Source: Zoogloeaceae bacterium (lineage in GTDB: Bacteria; Pseudomonadota; Gammaproteobacteria; Burkholderiales; Rhodocyclaceae). From it: 40,603 bases of DNA. Both the position numbers and the translations under genes were made by a program. How positions within the stretch are numbered: position 1 is the first letter of the stretch; each line of letters begins with the position of its first letter. The notes under the pieces are model-generated. The model saw nothing but the letters and a program-made list of their open reading frames with translations, was not told the DNA's origin and ran no database searches. The DNA lies in the NCBI GenBank assembly GCA_031287525.1, contig JAITSU010000021.1:1-40603 (forward strand). The letters are read 5' to 3'. Shown one piece after another: positions 23,417 to 33,132 of this stretch.

Positions 23417-26400
23417 TTACCGGAGTTGCCGCCAGCTTTGGCGGCCTTTCTTCTTACCGCCGCAGCCGTCGAGGGCACCGGCGACTAGCCCGCCGCCGGG
23501 AAGCTTCCTGGCCGTCAGACAATCCTTGGGATCGTTGGTGCCTCCGATTTCAGCGTCGTTGACGCCGAAGTTGGGGGGGCCACCATCAATGCTGTAGCTG
23601 ATGGCGATATCAAGACCATTCCCCTCCCTGTAGGCAGCATCCTTCAGTGACGCGAACAGCAAACTCTTTTTCGGCGCGCCATTCATCGCGTCAACTTCCA
23701 TGATGACCCCTTCGACCGCGGCGGCACAGGGGTCGACGCTGGGCATCAGGAGAGGAACCGCAACCTGATTGGTGCCCGCCCTCAGTTCCGGCGTTGCCTT
23801 GGCGATGCCGCGCAAACCTGTCATACCGGGCGCGTCCAGATCAATGAAGAAGCCTTGCACACTCGGATAGTTCAGCGGCGCGGCGAATTTCTCCAGCGAC
23901 CAGCCGCCATCTTCACCTGTGCTGACCTTGACTTCCGCCAGCGCGCCGCCACCAGAACCATCCCGTTTGGCAGTTGATATGTCACAATCACGCTTGAAAC
24001 CGCACGTATCGCGCACGCTGTAGATGGTTTGCACACTCTCGTCCTTGACATCCTCCTGACTGAGATACTTGCCGGTCGCCACGACCACCTGTATGTCGTC
24101 GCCGTCGATGACCACTCTGGGCGCGCCCGTGATGGGTTGCGGGTTGCCCTTCGGGTCAGTGGCGACCATGAGCTTGCCCACCACTTTCGGCGAAAATTCC
24201 CGCAGGTCGAATTTCCACAGATTGCCCTGCAAGTCACCCGCATACGCGAACACACTCGTCCCATTGTTATAACCGATGACCGTCGGTCTGCTCAGACCGC
24301 CCTTGTCGCCAGTGAGACTGAGACTGGCGCTGCCGGTAGTCATGTGCGCGGTAAACAGGGTTGACGTCCAGTTCTCGTCGGTGACGCTATAGCCGTTGCC
24401 GAAGATGGCATAGAACCCCGGATCGCCAGCGCACTCATTCGTATCCTTGTCGTAATTGCACAACAGGGCGATGCTTGCCTGACCGTTGGCGGGCGTCCCC
24501 AGGTTGGGATCCCTGATTTCCCAGAGGACATTACCTGTACTGAAGGACAAGGGATTTTCCACATCCAGGGCAAAGTAACTGCTCGCGGGCGCGTCGCTGC
24601 GCCCGGTGGAACCCACGGCAACCGCTTTCCAGTCGGAACCTGAGAGATATTCGCCGGTCACCGTGACGCCGTCGACATAGAAGGAATGCGACAGATCCTT
24701 GGTCTGACCATATTGCGGATCGGCGAGTTTTTTCAGGATGCCGTGTACCGCAGACGGAATGAAAGCAAACAATTCCTTGCCAGCCGCCTCTTTGTCGCTA
24801 GGGGCGGAGGTGTCATCCAGCGGGCGGGCATCAAAGCCGTGCAACATCCCGTCGCCCGCGCCCACCAGCACCACCAGCTTGCGGTTGTCTGTATCAATGG
24901 TGATCTGCTTGGTCGTCGAATCCACCTTGAAGGATTTTGCCAGACGCTCAGCATAGCTGAGGGCAGCGTCGGTCGAGACATCGTTGTCGTCCGCGTCCAC
25001 TTTGTAGCCCAGCACGGGCGATTTGTTCCATCCGTCTCTTCTGGGCGTCACCAGTACCGGGCTGGAATTCACGATGTCGCCCAGCAGTTTCGCCTGTTTT
25101 TCGCCATTGGCATCCATAAAGCTTCTCGAACGGAAACCGTTGAAGTATGTCGCAGTCAGCCCCAAGCCCGTCGTGGTGTCTTCATACTGCTGGTCACCGC
25201 GCAAATAGTTGATCAGGTGTTCAAATCCATTCCCTCCTATATAGTCCACCACTGGCGCGCTGCCACCCGCCTTACCCAGCCTGCACTGACCGGATATGCC
25301 ACTCCACGCGAAGGGGCATTTGCTCGTCCCCCCAGCCCCATTGTGTGTGAGATCGACATCAATGTCGCTACTATTCAGATTTCCAGACTTGAATTCCGTT
25401 GCAGTGCCACCCACCATCGTGAAAATCTTGCGCTCGTCGTGCTTGATGTCCCGCAGTTTTTCACTGGCGCTCCACAACGGCGGCAATTGGATAAATCCAT
25501 CAGAGCAGCCGGATTCGCCCTTGATACAGGTGCCGTAAGCCAGCAATTCGCCCGTCCAGTCGGTGGGACTGTAACTGGCTTCATAGACCTGCGCGTCCTT
25601 CGTCAGGGTACTCGGCGCGGCGGGCGTGGTAAATGTTCCGTCCACTCCGGAAATTTCGGTCAGCAATTGCGTCAGCTTGTCCGCGAACTCGCCCGCGTCT
25701 TCCGCTGCCGCCGTGCCGCCATGCCCGTTCAAACCGGCGTGCATCAGGTCGTCGATCCGTTCATAGGACGTATCCAGTCCGGTCGGGAAAGTCCACAAAA
25801 TGTTTTTGTTCGTGCCGTTTGCCAGGAACCGGTTCACTTCCTTGTCAGACAGCCGCCCGAGCACACCCAGACCGAGGGTAAAAGTCTGCATGTGCTGCCA
25901 GAAGGCAGGGTTTTTCCTGGTCGGCGCGATCAGATTGGGGGTGTCTGGTCGCAAGTCGCGGTTCCAGTAATACATGGCGATATCCGCAAGGCTGTTATTC
26001 ACAGGGTGGGTGCCATTACCCAGACCCCTGTTTTCACCAAAGAAGGGCGGTGCCGGAGTGTACTTGTAGCAATTCTCTTTGCCGGTCAGCTTTACGTTGT
26101 TCTCGTCTGTCCGGCAGATTTCTGGTCCGTTTTTACCATCCACGTCCGCCCGGGCATCCGCTGTAGATGCTTGAGCGCCATTCCAGTAACCATCCGTCAT
26201 CATAATGGTGAATGAACGACGACAGGCGAATTCCTTATTCTCTACACCTGGGAACGCTGTTTGACCACCATTTTTGATAGGCGGGTATTCAAGCCACGGA
26301 TTGTCGGTTTCGTAATATTTCCCGATCCTGTCCAGTTGTATCCTGAGCGGCGTATCGCCCCTTACCGTGATCGACGCAACCCAGTTGTAAAAGTCCCGCA

Positions 26401-29299
26401 CAAAGTGCTCGCCGGCATACGGATGTTTCACGCCATCGGCTGTTTTGGCGTCGCGGGGAAAATCCAGGAAGGGGACAACTCCCCGTCCGACTTTTGCGAC
26501 GGTGCCGGTTCTTTGCCCGGGACCGTTTGCATTCATACCGTTCAGCACGTCATAACCCAGACGGATGGACTTGCCGTTCAGGATTTTGCCCGGTTCGTAG
26601 GTGTTGTCCTTGTTCAGCAGATTGCCAAATGCCAGGGAGATGCCTGTTTTTGCCGCCATACTGCGGGAACTGTAATAGCTGTACCAGTTGGCGAAATTGC
26701 GGATTTCTTCTGCGGCGGTTCTTGGTCGCGCAACAGACTCCTCATACAAATTGCCCTCATCATCCACGAACTTGCTGACCCGGTGTTCCAGCGATTGATC
26801 AATGCTCGACTTCAGGTTTCTGGCGTCGAGATAGGCTTGCACCTGCGCGCCGACGAGCGAGTTGACGGCGAGATAGTACTCATTCCGGGCGTTCCGCCAT
26901 TCCTCTATGGTTGTCCCCGTGGTCGCGCGATTAACGTACGCCCAGCAGTTATCACTACCCGACTCACCAGTGGTCAAGGTTGGAGTACAGGCAACTCTGA
27001 TCCCATCATCGTCAACATAAGAACTGTTACACGTAGTGTCATCGGATCTAACAGGGGCGACACCCACGTGGAGGTCATTTCTGGTCCTCCAGCTATCATC
27101 AATCAAAAACATGACGTCGTAATCATCTGGAATCGTACGAGGAGACTCCGTGTGGTCAAAAACTTGCCTTTCTGATATCGGCATGAGATCTGCCAAGATT
27201 GGTCTGCTATTCCACCCGCGAGTGCCCCTAGGATAATTAGTTGCAGGATGCGTATCAGTTTCAGGACTCGAAGGATAAGTCCAACAATCACCAATAACAG
27301 TATAGGCACCCGAGACGCGGACTGGTGTTGTTGCGGCATTGGCTAGAGGCACCAAATGATCTTTATCAAGAGCATTCTGAAGACTCTCAAATTGGGGGGC
27401 GGGGCATTTAGTAGAAGATTCACTACCAAAATCATCATAATACTGCCAGTTTTTGCGCTGATTTTTTTGAACGGTGGTGCCTTTGTCATATTCTGGTTTC
27501 AGCCATTCTTCATTCCGGCAGAACGAATCGTAGGCTGCGCGGGCTTGTGGCACGGTGACATTGATGTATTCATCAAGACCTTCGTTGAAAGCTCTGTTGG
27601 CAGCGATTCTCAGGTTATCTCTCTCTTCGTCGGTAACGTGTAGATCGGGGCGATAGTGGCTGACCTCGACATCCTTGTTGGACAAGCTGCTGGTGGCACC
27701 TCGACCGGCTGTCCATCTCGCGGTGCCATCCGTGTCACCGATGATGTGCTTGCCCTGATAGCAGGAACGCTCAACATTGGCGGTTGTAATGTTGTTGAGG
27801 CGCGTCGTGCGGTAGCACCACGGACGACCGATCCCATTGGCCGCTTGCAGCCCCCCGACTGATTTGACGCCGCCTATCCCCCAGGGAGCATAGCGGCTCC
27901 ATCTCTGATAGTTACTTGGATAATCGACATCCCCCGCCCGGTAACTGTACCGGCAGTGACCGTGCGGGTTGCCCGCATAGTCATCGCCGGGGGCTTCGGG
28001 AGAAACTTCGTTACTGTAGTACGCTCTGGAATCCGACACATCCCTGAACAGTATCGGGCAAGCCCGGGAGTATACCAAGCCTGCGTTGGTTGTCGCAGTC
28101 TGAGAGACTTTGTTGGCACCCCCTATCCTGAACAATGCGCCAGCCCTAATGACACCGCTTCCATCAGCATAGCTGAAGGCATGTGTTTCGTAGTTGCCAT
28201 CAACCTTCTCGGGTGCCCTCTCGGGGTGCTCCATCACCGGTACGCCATTGACCATCACAATCGGTTCCCATTCGTAACCCGCCAATGTGTAACCCGCCGC
28301 ATTGTCGATTCTGGAATTGAACCCCGGCACATAGTCGTAATAAACGGCAGTGCTGGCGGTCAGCGTTGTGGTACCAGTATTATGGATATCATTGGCAATA
28401 TCGAGTTCTGCCTTGGCCTGCGCGATGGCATCATCGCGATCGCTGGCGAGGCTGCTTACGATTGCCATGTAGTTAGCCTGGGCTTCCTGCCAGTTTTCAT
28501 GGTTGATGAGACCGACGGAGCGCGCATAGCAGTTGGTTTCAAGCGTGTGATTATCTGTGTTGGCAGAACCGCCTGTGGCGCCGATGGGAGAGCCGCCGAT
28601 GGTGGTTAAGGGATGAAGAGACGCGTTGTTCCCCCCAGTCTTCCCTGCCGTCCCCAACGTCGTGCGTTGCCACTCCCGGCGTGCCCTTGTGGCGCTTGCT
28701 GGCCAGTTTTCATTCATGCACATTTCATCATATGCTATGCGGGCTTCCTTAATGGTGCCATAGGTGGGAGGATCGCCACCATCAGGAGTATTGCGAAGGT
28801 GTTCGTCAAGCGAATCATTGAAAAGATCAATCGAACCACTTACGATCTCCGCGTAATCTGTTCTAGCTCGATCCCTGTCTGCTTGAGTGATTTCGCAGCT
28901 GTAGGGAGTGCCGCTCATGCCATATCTCATCACTCTCGGCCATGTGCAACGCTGATCCATATTGCGCCAACTCACCAGTCTGGGCGGGGTGCTCCCGTCG
29001 CCCGCCTCGTACTTGAGGGGCGGTACGTAGGTCACGTCCGGGTTGTAGTATAGCCGGTTGAAGAAGTTTGCTTTTCTCAGGACGGAGGTGGAGCCTGTGG
29101 TGCCGCCTACTTCCATCGGCATGTAGTTAGAGGTCATGGAACCCGAGTTGTCGTGGAAATAGATGAGGTTGGGATCCATCGACTTGTCTTCCACCAGCGG
29201 CCCCTGATAAATATCCAGCGGCATGGCGGCGCTGGAAAAAATGCCCGCCAGCACCATCAGCAGAGCGCGTTTCATAAAACCGGCATGATTTTTTGACAT
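23417..29299 (-). CDS. pilY1: PilC/PilY1-family type IV pilus tip protein, very large
   Basis: A 1960-residue exported protein, well above the ~1000-1200 residues usual for PilY1. A signal peptide precedes a von Willebrand A-like start with a MIDAS-type DNSGS (residues 50-54). A typical NFANWYSYYSSRSMAAKTGI segment follows near residue 860. The C-terminal PilC beta-propeller contains a calcium-binding-like DADDNDVSTD (around residues 1430-1440) and LVGAGDGMLHGFDARP. PilY1 sits at the pilus tip and affects pilus extension, adhesion and surface sensing. The extra length is N-terminal, where two modules look duplicated. No minor pilin genes adjoin it. The ATG at 29299 follows AGGAG. The N-terminal half of the gene is AT-richer than the rest. 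Confidence 0.93.
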   Translation of the reverse strand: MSKNHAGFMKRALLMVLAGIFSSAAMPLDIYQGPLVEDKSMDPNLIYFHDNSGSMTSNYMPMEVGGTTGSTSVLRKANFFNRLYYNPDVTYVPPLKYEAGDGSTPPRLVSWRNMDQRCTWPRVMRYGMSGTPYSCEITQADRDRARTDYAEIVSGSIDLFNDSLDEHLRNTPDGGDPPTYGTIKEARIAYDEMCMNENWPASATRARREWQRTTLGTAGKTGGNNASLHPLTTIGGSPIGATGGSANTDNHTLETNCYARSVGLINHENWQEAQANYMAIVSSLASDRDDAIAQAKAELDIANDIHNTGTTTLTASTAVYYDYVPGFNSRIDNAAGYTLAGYEWEPIVMVNGVPVMEHPERAPEKVDGNYETHAFSYADGSGVIRAGALFRIGGANKVSQTATTNAGLVYSRACPILFRDVSDSRAYYSNEVSPEAPGDDYAGNPHGHCRYSYRAGDVDYPSNYQRWSRYAPWGIGGVKSVGGLQAANGIGRPWCYRTTRLNNITTANVERSCYQGKHIIGDTDGTARWTAGRGATSSLSNKDVEVSHYRPDLHVTDEERDNLRIAANRAFNEGLDEYINVTVPQARAAYDSFCRNEEWLKPEYDKGTTVQKNQRKNWQYYDDFGSESSTKCPAPQFESLQNALDKDHLVPLANAATTPVRVSGAYTVIGDCWTYPSSPETDTHPATNYPRGTRGWNSRPILADLMPISERQVFDHTESPRTIPDDYDVMFLIDDSWRTRNDLHVGVAPVRSDDTTCNSSYVDDDGIRVACTPTLTTGESGSDNCWAYVNRATTGTTIEEWRNARNEYYLAVNSLVGAQVQAYLDARNLKSSIDQSLEHRVSKFVDDEGNLYEESVARPRTAAEEIRNFANWYSYYSSRSMAAKTGISLAFGNLLNKDNTYEPGKILNGKSIRLGYDVLNGMNANGPGQRTGTVAKVGRGVVPFLDFPRDAKTADGVKHPYAGEHFVRDFYNWVASITVRGDTPLRIQLDRIGKYYETDNPWLEYPPIKNGGQTAFPGVENKEFACRRSFTIMMTDGYWNGAQASTADARADVDGKNGPEICRTDENNVKLTGKENCYKYTPAPPFFGENRGLGNGTHPVNNSLADIAMYYWNRDLRPDTPNLIAPTRKNPAFWQHMQTFTLGLGVLGRLSDKEVNRFLANGTNKNILWTFPTGLDTSYERIDDLMHAGLNGHGGTAAAEDAGEFADKLTQLLTEISGVDGTFTTPAAPSTLTKDAQVYEASYSPTDWTGELLAYGTCIKGESGCSDGFIQLPPLWSASEKLRDIKHDERKIFTMVGGTATEFKSGNLNSSDIDVDLTHNGAGGTSKCPFAWSGISGQCRLGKAGGSAPVVDYIGGNGFEHLINYLRGDQQYEDTTTGLGLTATYFNGFRSRSFMDANGEKQAKLLGDIVNSSPVLVTPRRDGWNKSPVLGYKVDADDNDVSTDAALSYAERLAKSFKVDSTTKQITIDTDNRKLVVLVGAGDGMLHGFDARPLDDTSAPSDKEAAGKELFAFIPSAVHGILKKLADPQYGQTKDLSHSFYVDGVTVTGEYLSGSDWKAVAVGSTGRSDAPASSYFALDVENPLSFSTGNVLWEIRDPNLGTPANGQASIALLCNYDKDTNECAGDPGFYAIFGNGYSVTDENWTSTLFTAHMTTGSASLSLTGDKGGLSRPTVIGYNNGTSVFAYAGDLQGNLWKFDLREFSPKVVGKLMVATDPKGNPQPITGAPRVVIDGDDIQVVVATGKYLSQEDVKDESVQTIYSVRDTCGFKRDCDISTAKRDGSGGGALAEVKVSTGEDGGWSLEKFAAPLNYPSVQGFFIDLDAPGMTGLRGIAKATPELRAGTNQVAVPLLMPSVDPCAAAVEGVIMEVDAMNGAPKKSLLFASLKDAAYREGNGLDIAISYSIDGGPPNFGVNDAEIGGTNDPKDCLTARKLPGGGLVAGALDGCGGKKKGRQSWRQLR

Positions 29300-29545
29300 G
29301 ATCAAAACTCCTGAAAAACCGCGCTCCCGTCAGACAGACGCGGCAGACGCAAGAAACAAACCCAAACGAACGCGCAAAAAGGCAAAACCACCGCTTTGCG
29401 TGGGCAAATGTGAACGACAAAAAACGCAGCGACCCAAAAAGGACGCTGCGTCAAGAACAGCCGGGGGAAAAAACGCGACAGAAAACGCGCGAAGCCGCGC
29501 GAAAACGAAGGCTGAACTAAGCCTGTGTGCTTGTTGCTGCTGTTG

Positions 29546-29571
29546 TAGCCTGTAGCCTGTAGCCTGTAGCC
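29546..29571. repeat. Heptamer tandem repeat (TAGCCTG, 3.7 copies)
   Basis: Three full TAGCCTG units (29546, 29553, 29560) and a partial TAGCC (29567-29571). The repeat lies directly downstream of the pilY1 -10 box, so the transcript would begin within it. Confidence 0.9.
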
Positions 29572-29573
29572 GT

Positions 29574-29602
29574 ATTATACAGGCAACCGTTTGATTTTAC
29601 AA
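29574..29602 (-). promoter_or_regulatory. Promoter of pilY1
   Basis: On the minus strand: TTGTAA (29597-29602), a 17-bp spacer and a perfect TATAAT (29574-29579). Transcription should start near 29566, giving a 5' leader of ~265 bases before the ATG. The leader holds the heptamer repeat and purine-rich sequence but no gene I can support. Confidence 0.65.
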
Positions 29603-29764
29603 GGTTTTTTACAAAAAAATCAGACTTTTCCCGCGCTTCGCGCATGACAAAAGCACGCCGGATTGGGCGTGTATCCGTGATGTTCCGCGATGTTTGTGAA
29701 AATGTTTGAAGCATTTCAATCCAGGTCCTGTCCAAATGACGAGCTGCAACCCCATTTCCAGATG

Positions 29765-29831
29765 GGTTATGCCCGTATACTGCCGCTATTCTGCTGTAGT
29801 TATGACTGTAAACTGCCACTATTCTTCTGTA
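29765..29831. repeat. Two direct copies of a 33-34-bp motif
   Basis: Each copy reads GTTATG, three variable bases, GTA, one variable base, ACTGCC, one variable base, CTATTCT, one variable base, CTGTA. The copies are head to tail with a 33-bp period, about three helical turns. They lie 165-235 bp upstream of the pilY1 promoter and ~300 bp before pstS. They could be an activator site or a remnant of an element end. Confidence 0.75.
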
Positions 29832-29942
29832 CTGCGTGGATTATGCGCCAAGGTTATGTCAACGGTAAGCGTTTGCGACGAACGGTATGATTTTGGCGAC
29901 GAACGGTAGCAGCCTCTTTGACAAGAGGATGAGTGGTCGGTC

Positions 29943-30009
29943 AAAGTGGCGGGAGCATCCAGCTCCCGGTCGGGGCCAGTATGCGGGAGCAGGATGCTCC
30001 CGCCACTTT
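29943..30009. repeat. Long REP-like inverted repeat
   Basis: AAAGTGGCGGGAGCATCC (29943-29960) pairs with GGATGCTCCCGCCACTTT (29992-30009). An inner GCTCCCG pairs with CGGGAGC, with a single A-A mismatch between the two blocks. The 15-base loop is GTCGGGGCCAGTATG. The length and nested design are typical of dispersed REPIN-type elements. Confidence 0.85.
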
Positions 30010-30062
30010 TAACTTGATGGCATTACGGGATCGAAGAACACGCCGGATGTTGACGGCGGCGG

Positions 30063-30080
30063 TTGTCATCTTCCTGTCAC
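30063..30080 (+). promoter_or_regulatory. Pho box (PhoB binding site) of the pst operon
   Basis: TTGTCAT-CTTC-CTGTCAC matches the consensus CTGTCAT-AxAT-CTGTCAC in both 7-bp halves with only one difference. A possible -10 box GAGAAT (30091-30096) lies 10 bp downstream, the usual spacing when PhoB replaces the -35 contact. PhoB is encoded in the same cluster (34631-35410), so phosphate starvation should induce the operon. Confidence 0.85.
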
Positions 30081-30130
30081 AAACCGCGCCGAGAATGGGT
30101 GAAATTTTTTAACCGGAGGAGGTCTCTGCC

Positions 30131-31180
30131 ATGAAACACCGCATCAAACAAACCCTGAAATTCCTGCCCGGCGTTGCGCTGGCGCTGACTTTGTGCGCGA
30201 ACACATGGGCGCAAAGCGATGTGACGGGCGCGGGGGCGAGCTTTCCCGCGCCGCTCTATACCAAGTGGGCGGCGGATTACAACAAGGCGACCGGGAATCG
30301 CATCAATTATCAATCGGTTGGCTCCAGCGCGGGGTTGAAACAGATTGAGGTCAAGACCGTTGATTTCGGCGCTTCCGACGCGCCGCTGACGGACGCGCTC
30401 TTGCAGGAAAAAGGGTTGATCCAGTTTCCGACCGTTGTGGGCGGCATCGTGCCGATCGTCAATATCAAGGGCGTCGCGCCGGGGCAATTGAAATTGAATG
30501 GTTCGGTTCTGGGCGATATTTTTCTGGGCAAGATTACCCACTGGAACGACGCCGCCATTGCCGCCATCAACCCCGGTCTTGCGTTGCCGAATACGGCGAT
30601 TGCCGTGGTGCGTCGCGCCGATGGCTCAGGCACCAGCTTTGGCTTCACCAATTACCTCTCCAAGGTCAATCCTGAATGGAAGACAAAAGTGGGCGAAGGC
30701 ACGGCGGTGAATTGGCCGACCGGACTTGGCGGCAAGGGAAATGAAGGCGTGGCGGCGTTTGTGGGGCGGTTAAACGGCGCGGTTGGCTATGTCGAATATG
30801 CTTACGCCAAGCGTAACAAACTCGCGCACGCGCAATTGTTGAACCGCGCGGGCAAGTTTGTGCAACCTTCGGAGGCGAGTTTCAAGGCGGCTGCGGCGGG
30901 GGCTGAATGGGAAAAAAGTTTTTACCAGATTTTGACCGACCAGCCGGGTGACACCGCCTGGCCGATTACTTCCGCGACCTTTATCCTGATGCACAAAAAA
31001 CAGGACAAGCCCGAAAAAGCCGTCGCCACGCTCGATTTCTTTGCCTGGGCATACCAATCCGGGGACACGGAAGCCCGCAAGCTGGATTACATTCCCATGC
31101 CGCAAAGCGTCAAAGACACCGTGACACGCGCGTGGAAATCCATCGTGGACGCTTCCGGCAAACCGATCAGAAATCCTTAA
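30131..31180 (+). CDS. pstS: Phosphate ABC transporter, periplasmic phosphate-binding protein
   Basis: PstS captures phosphate in the periplasm and hands it to PstCA. The 349-residue protein has a signal peptide ending near TWAQS. The phosphate-binding fold shows [31 protein letters not shown] and [21 protein letters not shown] strong GGAGGAGG ribosome binding site stands before the ATG, fitting high expression. It is the first gene of the pst cluster, directly under the Pho box. Confidence 0.97.
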   Translation: MKHRIKQTLKFLPGVALALTLCANTWAQSDVTGAGASFPAPLYTKWAADYNKATGNRINYQSVGSSAGLKQIEVKTVDFGASDAPLTDALLQEKGLIQFPTVVGGIVPIVNIKGVAPGQLKLNGSVLGDIFLGKITHWNDAAIAAINPGLALPNTAIAVVRRADGSGTSFGFTNYLSKVNPEWKTKVGEGTAVNWPTGLGGKGNEGVAAFVGRLNGAVGYVEYAYAKRNKLAHAQLLNRAGKFVQPSEASFKAAAAGAEWEKSFYQILTDQPGDTAWPITSATFILMHKKQDKPEKAVATLDFFAWAYQSGDTEARKLDYIPMPQSVKDTVTRAWKSIVDASGKPIRNP

Positions 31181-31224
31181 GGTAAACTCGCGCTTTGCCC
31201 GAAAATCGTCCTCACCCTTTTGTC

Positions 31225-32220
31225 ATGGATTCTGCCTTGCCTTCTTCTCTCACGCCCCACGCGGCAGGCGGCGCGCGTCGCCTCCTTTCCAACGCGCTGG
31301 CTGACCGCCTGTTCGCGCTGCTCGCGCGTGGCGCGGCAATTCTGACGCTCACGCTTCTGACGGGCATCATCATCTCGCTCATCATGGGCGCGTGGCCTGC
31401 CATTCACGAGTTCGGGCTGGGGTTTTTAACGCACAACGCCTGGGATCCCGTGCAGGAAGATTTTGGCGGGCGGGTCATGATTTATGGCACGCTGGCGACT
31501 TCGATCATCGCGCTTGCCATTGCGGTTCCGGTGAGTTTTGGCATCGCGCTCTTTCTCACGGAACTCTCGCCCCCCTGGTTGAAACGTCCGCTGGGCACCG
31601 CCATTGAACTGTTGGCTGCCGTGCCTTCCATCGTGTATGGCATGTGGGGGTTGATGGTATTCGGGCCGGTATTGGCGCGTTATGTGCAAGAACCGCTGCA
31701 ATCCCTTTTGAAAGGCGTGCCGTTCCTGGAGGCGCTCGTCACAGGCCCGCCGGTGGGCATCGGGATTTTGTCGGCGGGCATTATTCTGTCCATCATGATC
31801 ATTCCCTTCATCGCCTCGGTGATGCGCGATGTGTTCGAGGTCACGCCGCCGCTTCTGAAAGAATCCGCCTATGGTCTGGGCGCGACCACCTGGGAAGTGA
31901 TCTGGAACGTCGTGTTGCCTTACACCAAGACGGGCGTGGTGGGCGGCATCATGCTGGGGCTGGGGCGGGCGTTAGGCGAAACGATGGCGGTCACGTTCGT
32001 GATCGGCAACATGAACCAGTTGAATTCCGCTTCGCTCTTTGAGGCCGCCAACAGCATTACTTCCGCGCTGGCGAACGAATTTGCCGAAGCCGCGCCGGGG
32101 CTGCATCAGGCCTCGCTGATTTATCTGGGGCTGGTTTTGTTCCTGATTACGTTTACCGTGCTGATTTTTTCAAGGCTCCTTCTCATGCGTTTGCAAAAAA
32201 ATGAAGGGAAGCGCGTATGA
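31225..32220 (+). CDS. pstC: Phosphate ABC transporter permease PstC
   Basis: An inner-membrane permease of about 331 residues with six hydrophobic segments. The binding-protein-dependent transport signature lies around [20 protein letters not shown], with [18 protein letters not shown] after it. The ATG at 31225 gives a normal N-terminus ([16 protein letters not shown]); a TTG at 31195 is possible but lacks a ribosome binding site too. It pairs with PstA, whose start overlaps its stop (ATGA). Confidence 0.95.
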   Translation: MDSALPSSLTPHAAGGARRLLSNALADRLFALLARGAAILTLTLLTGIIISLIMGAWPAIHEFGLGFLTHNAWDPVQEDFGGRVMIYGTLATSIIALAIAVPVSFGIALFLTELSPPWLKRPLGTAIELLAAVPSIVYGMWGLMVFGPVLARYVQEPLQSLLKGVPFLEALVTGPPVGIGILSAGIILSIMIIPFIASVMRDVFEVTPPLLKESAYGLGATTWEVIWNVVLPYTKTGVVGGIMLGLGRALGETMAVTFVIGNMNQLNSASLFEAANSITSALANEFAEAAPGLHQASLIYLGLVLFLITFTVLIFSRLLLMRLQKNEGKRV

Positions 32221-33095
32221 ATCCGTCTGTATCCCTGCCGGACAACCACGCCCGAATCGCGCGATTTAACCGCCGCAAACGCTTCAATCAACTGGCGATT
32301 GCCCTTTCGTTGATCGCCATGCTGTTTGGCATGTTCTGGCTAAGCTGGATTTTGTGGGAAACGCTCCGCCTTGGCTTTGGCAGCATCAGCGTGGCGATGC
32401 TGACGCAGGACATGCCGCCGCCCAATGAAGCCATTGGCGAAGGCGGTCTTGCCAACGCGATGATGGGGTCGCTGATGATGGTCGCTCTGGCGACGTTGAT
32501 TGGCACGCCGATTGGCATTCTCACGGGCGTCTATCTGGCGGAGTACGACCCGCGTGGAAAAGTGGCGACGACGGTGCGCTTTGTCAACGACCTCTTGCTC
32601 TCCGCGCCCTCCATCATCATCGGGCTGTTCGTCTATGTGATCATGGTTGTGCAATTCAAGGCGTTTTCCGGCTGGGCGGGCGCGGTGGCGCTCGCGCTGA
32701 TCGTGATTCCGGTGGTGATTCGCACCACCGAAAACATGCTGCTGCTCATCCCCGCCGGACTGCGTGAAGCCGCCTACGCGCTGGGAACGCCCAAATGGAA
32801 AGTCATTACCCGCATCACGCTCACCGCCGCGCGCGCGGGCGTATTGACCGGCATCCTGCTTGCCGTGGCGCGTATATCGGGAGAAACCGCGCCGCTTTTG
32901 TTTACGGCCTTGAACAACCAGTTCTGGAAAGCCAATCTGGATGGCCCCACCGCCAACCTGCCCGTGACCATTCTGCAATTCGCCATGAGTCCCTATGAAA
33001 ACTGGCAACAACTCGCCTGGGGCGGCGTTTTTCTGATCACCCTGGCGGTGCTGGGGCTGAACATTCTGGCGCGTGTGCTTTCCCGCGAAAAATGA
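32217..33095 (+). CDS. pstA: Phosphate ABC transporter permease PstA
   Basis: The second permease subunit, 292 residues, with six membrane segments. The family pattern is clear in [20 protein letters not shown] and in the EAA-like loop [40 protein letters not shown] follows, typical of PstA. It overlaps pstC by 4 bp, so the two subunits are made together. Confidence 0.96.
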   Translation: MNPSVSLPDNHARIARFNRRKRFNQLAIALSLIAMLFGMFWLSWILWETLRLGFGSISVAMLTQDMPPPNEAIGEGGLANAMMGSLMMVALATLIGTPIGILTGVYLAEYDPRGKVATTVRFVNDLLLSAPSIIIGLFVYVIMVVQFKAFSGWAGAVALALIVIPVVIRTTENMLLLIPAGLREAAYALGTPKWKVITRITLTAARAGVLTGILLAVARISGETAPLLFTALNNQFWKANLDGPTANLPVTILQFAMSPYENWQQLAWGGVFLITLAVLGLNILARVLSREK

Positions 33096-33132
33096 CCTGA
33101 CCCAATCTTCCGCAAGCCTTGGACGACCGAGC

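Larger units (their letters stand above)
29603..30062. other. Gene-free, repeat-rich stretch between pilY1 and pstS
   Basis: No gene is supported here. It holds a 33-bp direct repeat (29765-29831), two GCGACGAACGGTA sites 21 bp apart (29875-29887 and 29896-29908), a small hairpin CCTCTT-TGAC-AAGAGG (29913-29928), and a long REP-like hairpin (29943-30009). Composition is AT-rich up to about 29880 and GC-rich after. Confidence 0.7.

Noticed and set aside
24686..26215. Long open frame of 509 codons on the plus strand opposite pilY1
   Set aside because: It is antisense to a clearly coding pilY1 region, has no ribosome binding site, and its protein has no recognisable domain. The open frame is a by-product of codon bias.
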